A stretch of DNA of 64,000 bases, taken from assembly GCA_020064725.1 (NCBI GenBank), contig JAGTWJ010000002.1:2852001-2916000 (forward strand), read 5' to 3'. The notes beneath the pieces were generated by a model. The model did not search any database. It had not been told where the DNA came from and saw only the letters and a program-made list of their open reading frames with translations. This stretch comes from Drechslerella dactyloides. Taxonomy: Eukaryota; Ascomycota; Orbiliomycetes; Orbiliales; Orbiliaceae. The position numbers were made by a program, and so were the translations under genes. Of the stretch, positions 60,594 through 64,000 are shown in pieces; position 1 is the first letter of the stretch; each line of letters starts with the position of its first letter.

Positions 60594-62685
60594 ACCGTCG
60601 ACCGCCGATATAAACACAGCACAGCCAGCGCGAACGACACACAGGGCGCTACCGTGACGTATAGGAAATACCTACCATGATTAGGACATCTTGGAGAACC
60701 CTACCGTCAAGCTAACGTCCGCCGTACCTGCTACAACCAACCAATAAGCCTAGGTTCTCGGAAGCCGACTCTCCTGCAACGTGGAGATATCGGTTTACAA
60801 GACTAGCCAGGCATGAATCCCTGCGTCCGAATGGATCAACTTATAAGACCACATACTCTAAACATACAACCAAACCAAGAAGATACCAACAGCGGCGTAT
60901 AAATAAATTAACAAGCCAGCTGCATGTATATAATAATTCTATAACTCACGACCGGGCACTCAATAAAGCTAGCGGTGCTGGGAGAACAACATACACATAT
61001 CAATATATATTGAAAACATCAAGATCAAGACCAAAAAGTCCCAGCCCAAGTAATCGTGAGAAATAAATACACACGCTAGATATATCAACCAATAGTTCCC
61101 CGATGGCGAATGACGCTAGCCGGTATATACCCGGTCCGGTACCCGCCGCATAATCATGGACGAATCCGGCAGGATTCCCGATTGGGAATGTGAGATATCT
61201 ACCAATAGCTGCGCTCGACGGTGCAACATCAACCAGGCGCAGCAACACGTTGCATTTATATTCGAGCACAGGAGCGGTTGCAAAATAAGCCGCAGAGCTT
61301 CTAGAGATAGATTTATACACGCGAGTCAAGTCAGTGCACCCATCCGGACAAGTAACAAGGGATCACGGGTAGACGACGAAACTACCAGGAGCAACAGTTG
61401 TATACTACCGGCCCGAGTCATCCCGGCCACAGATTGAACAGCTGCAGGCATATCAGATATTGCTGCGTTGTTAAGGGTCGATAACTTCTTCAGTACCCGT
61501 ACGCACACTTGATCATTTGATTTGGGAATTAAGAAATATATAATATAGCTATGGGTAAAATAAATACGCAGAAGATACCGGCACCGGCACCGTGTACTAA
61601 ACTACAAATCCTATCCTACCCACTCCGCTGCTGCTCATCCAGTACTTACTGTACCGCAATGGAAGAAACAGTATAGGAAAGGACACTATCCTTTACATAA
61701 TTAAATCTTTACATGAATAAACGGTAATAATAATACTAATAATAAAATCTTCTAACGAAGAGAAGGTTATAAAGTATTCAAACCCTCACCCTCACGCTCA
61801 ACCCTCAAAGCAAATAGCAAAAGAAATGAATAAGGAAGAAAAGGGTATGTACGTCCAGTACAGTTACAGGCCAGCACAAAACTCCATAATACATGATCCG
61901 CAAATCACCCGCTAACAAACAAACAAAACAGAACCACAAAAGGAAAGATTCAAACCGCAAATCGACAAGGAAAGGTAGGTTGTACATGACGGGAAGGGAC
62001 GGGTATACATATGTATACATAATGCCGCTCAGCATGCATATCGGAGTGAGAAAAAACATTACAATTGGTACATGTATGCGATAATTGAGAAACCCTGTCG
62101 AGGCGTACAGCCCACGCGGACGCACGCCGGTAAACACAAAACAAATGAAAACGACAAGTGAAACAGACGATGGATGGTGTTTGGAAATCCCGGAACTCCA
62201 GGAACCGTCAACTGCAGCTCTATTTTGCAGCCAACAGGCGCCCCATGATGAACACAAAGCAAGGTCAACATTAAAAAAAAAGAGTAGATGCACGCGTGCA
62301 ACAAACGACGAGACGAGCAACGCATGACAGGAACAGCAGCGATAAGACAACGGGATAGATAACCTTCCGAAAACTCCGATAGTCGGCAGCTTGCATGGCT
62401 GCGACAAGGTAGCTCCCGATGACACAGCAGAAACAAATGCGCATAACACGATAATAGTGGAGATGGATCGCGAACAGAACAGCGGGGAAGAGTTAACAAA
62501 GATCGCCTGCTAAAAGCTCGCACAACAGAATTCAGGGCCTGTAAATGTCAAACGAAAAGTTCAAACAACGGATAACGGGGCGATAAAATGCAGAAGAGTC
62601 CAGGTCTATCAAAACGTTGGAAATCGCGGGAAACGGGAAGTGAATATGAACCCAAGACTCGAAGAAATGTAGTAAATTCACCGCA
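60594..62685. other. Intergenic, AT-rich, no gene seen
   Basis: The plus strand is A-rich, with AATA runs near 61730-61750. The long minus frame at 61805-62449 reads as T-rich and hydrophobic, as expected of a shadow frame in AT-rich DNA or a 3' untranslated region, not a gene. Confidence 0.45.
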
Positions 62686-64000
62686 TCAAATGTCCACGTT
62701 GTGAACCAGCGGCTTCGATGCGATCTCGGCAATCTGTGCATTGATAATCTTGTTCTGGTAGTCGATCCCCGCCATCACAGCCTGGTGATATCTATCGCCG
62801 CTGTCAGCTCCACCTGCCTAAACAAAGAATCTATAAAATGGGGTGATGCATACTCTTCTTTCCTACTGGAAGCCTTTATTCTGCCGGCTGTCAATCGCAT
62901 GATCCCCTGGTCGATGTTTCGGATATGCAACTCGATCGGAACCTCAACAATGCCCTCGAGCAAACTTGGAGCAGCCACAGTTTCGCGCAGCTGTTCGAGG
63001 TCGGCGGACATTCGCTCAAGTTCAACGACGGTCGCGGAGACATGGCTTAGCGCGGTCTTGCGGTAATGGCTGACGTTGTTCAGAAGCTTGACGTGCTCCT
63101 TGTTGCGGGCGATCTTCTGCTTATTGGCGCCCAGCTTGGTGAGGATGGCAGACAGAACTTCGTCGTTCTCAATCTTGATATGATTAGCTTCACGCGAGAC
63201 AATCTCATCTGCAGCAGCGGCAAGGTCAGCACGATCAGCCCGGCTCTGGCATTGAATCGGGGTCAACGGAGGAGACCCACGAATTGTATTCAGTCTGTCC
63301 TCCAGCTGGTCCAATATCGCCAGCACGCCCTGGGCCTCCATGACGAGTCGTTGCAGCTGACCGTCCATGCCTTCGGTCGTTTTCAGGAAGGTGTTGGAGA
63401 CATCCTTGCGGATCTGATCGTTGTCACGCCACATTACAAGGCTCGTGATGGACATCTTGGTCGCGGCCTCGCTGTCTCTTATGTCTTCGAGCGTCTTCTT
63501 GGCCCATTCGTCGAGTGCGAGAATGCTGTCGATCGTGCCCATCACGCGCGAGGAGAAGCGCGAGAGACTGCGTGAAGCGACGCGCGCAGTGTCACCAAAT
63601 TGCTCGAGGTGGATTGACAGCTGGTCGCTATATTCATTCAACGGAGTTAGCATGTTTTGATTTTGAGGGATAGAGGTTGAGTACATACCGACACGCTAGC
63701 CCGCTGACTCTGACGAGAGTGGTCAGGTCTCGGACGGCCATCTCGCTCGTCTTCATATCGTACGCCAACCGACTGCCGCCAACGGAGTCCTCCAAGATCT
63801 TCTCAAAGCTGAACTGCAGTTCCATCAACCGTTTGTAGTCTGGCGGGGCCTGGTCTCCCTTGCCGTAGTTGAAGGGCCCGCGTCTGCCGGTGCCGGATCC
63901 GCCCATTGTGCAGAACGGTAGATTCTCAGTAATGCCATGCATCCCCGGGAGATTGCACAGCGCCTTCAGCTTGGCCTCCGCGGACTCGGGGGCGAGGAAC
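62686..64000 (-). CDS. Coiled-coil protein, 5' partial (cut by window end)
   Basis: Three exons fall in the window (63689-64000, 62854-63627, 62686-62800). The 5' end lies beyond base 64000. About 400 C-terminal residues are visible. They are mostly alpha-helical with heptad-like hydrophobic spacing (RLMELQFSFEKILED, LQRLVMEAQGVLAILDQLEDRL, VVELERMSADLEQLRETV), suggesting a coiled-coil. The last intron uses the acceptor CTGACAG at 62801, which yields DGDRYHQAVMAGIDYQNKIINAQ and ends LVHNVDI. The alternative acceptor upstream would end the protein prematurely and is rejected. No named domain recognised. Confidence 0.8.

Noticed and set aside
61805..62449. 214-codon minus-strand frame, hydrophobic
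   Set aside because: T-rich composition in an A-rich plus strand generates hydrophobic codons; no start context, domain or splice support. More likely untranslated sequence downstream of the coiled-coil gene.

Overview
The window is nuclear DNA from a filamentous ascomycete (Pezizomycotina). Most genes carry short spliceosomal introns (about 40-140 nt, GTAAGT/GTATGT-type donors, CTRAC branch points). Exon GC is high, intergenic DNA is poorer and longer. The gene set fits this too: an 837-residue single-chain urease, an Mcr1-type cytochrome b5 reductase, a peroxisomal CoA-transferase/racemase, an F-box protein with a DUF7600-like layout and several small secreted proteins. The species cannot be named from the sequence alone.

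Layout. 1-4.6 kb: a 5'-truncated CaiB/BaiF CoA-transferase (alpha-methylacyl-CoA racemase-like, ending in the peroxisomal signal SKL), then on the minus strand the mitochondrial NADH-cytochrome b5 reductase and an F-box protein. 4.6-14.1 kb: a gene desert with no recognisable gene. 14.1-17.4 kb: a ten-exon urease gene. 17.4-33.3 kb: mostly non-coding, holding an HMG-box chromatin protein (21-22 kb), two very short transposon-like insertions with exact 8-bp target duplications, and an old tandem duplication (about 26.9-29.6 and 30.0-32.4 kb). Each copy of that duplication carries a broken gene for a small secreted cysteine-rich protein under a conserved TATA promoter. 33.3-38.9 kb: a membrane RING-H2 ubiquitin ligase and a PP4 regulatory subunit R2-like protein. 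39.2 kb: a third short hairpin insertion. 40-53 kb: a run of small, lineage-specific looking genes (a two-TM protein, several secreted proteins), a foldback MITE with 73-bp perfect terminal inverted repeats, and a GPI-anchored AA12-type sugar oxidoreductase. 55-64 kb: a conserved housekeeping-like block with a zinc-ribbon protein, a conserved WY-rich protein, a 2-oxoglutarate/Fe(II) dioxygenase-like protein and a coiled-coil protein cut by the window end.

Exon structures were built by hand from splice signals, phase agreement and family conservation. In every multi-exon model listed the exon lengths add up to a whole number of codons. No operon-like functional cluster is evident. The genes are individually regulated eukaryotic units. 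The most unusual content is the trio of 57-65 bp elements with 8-bp target-site duplications, the TA-flanked foldback element, and the decaying duplicated pair of secreted cysteine-rich genes.
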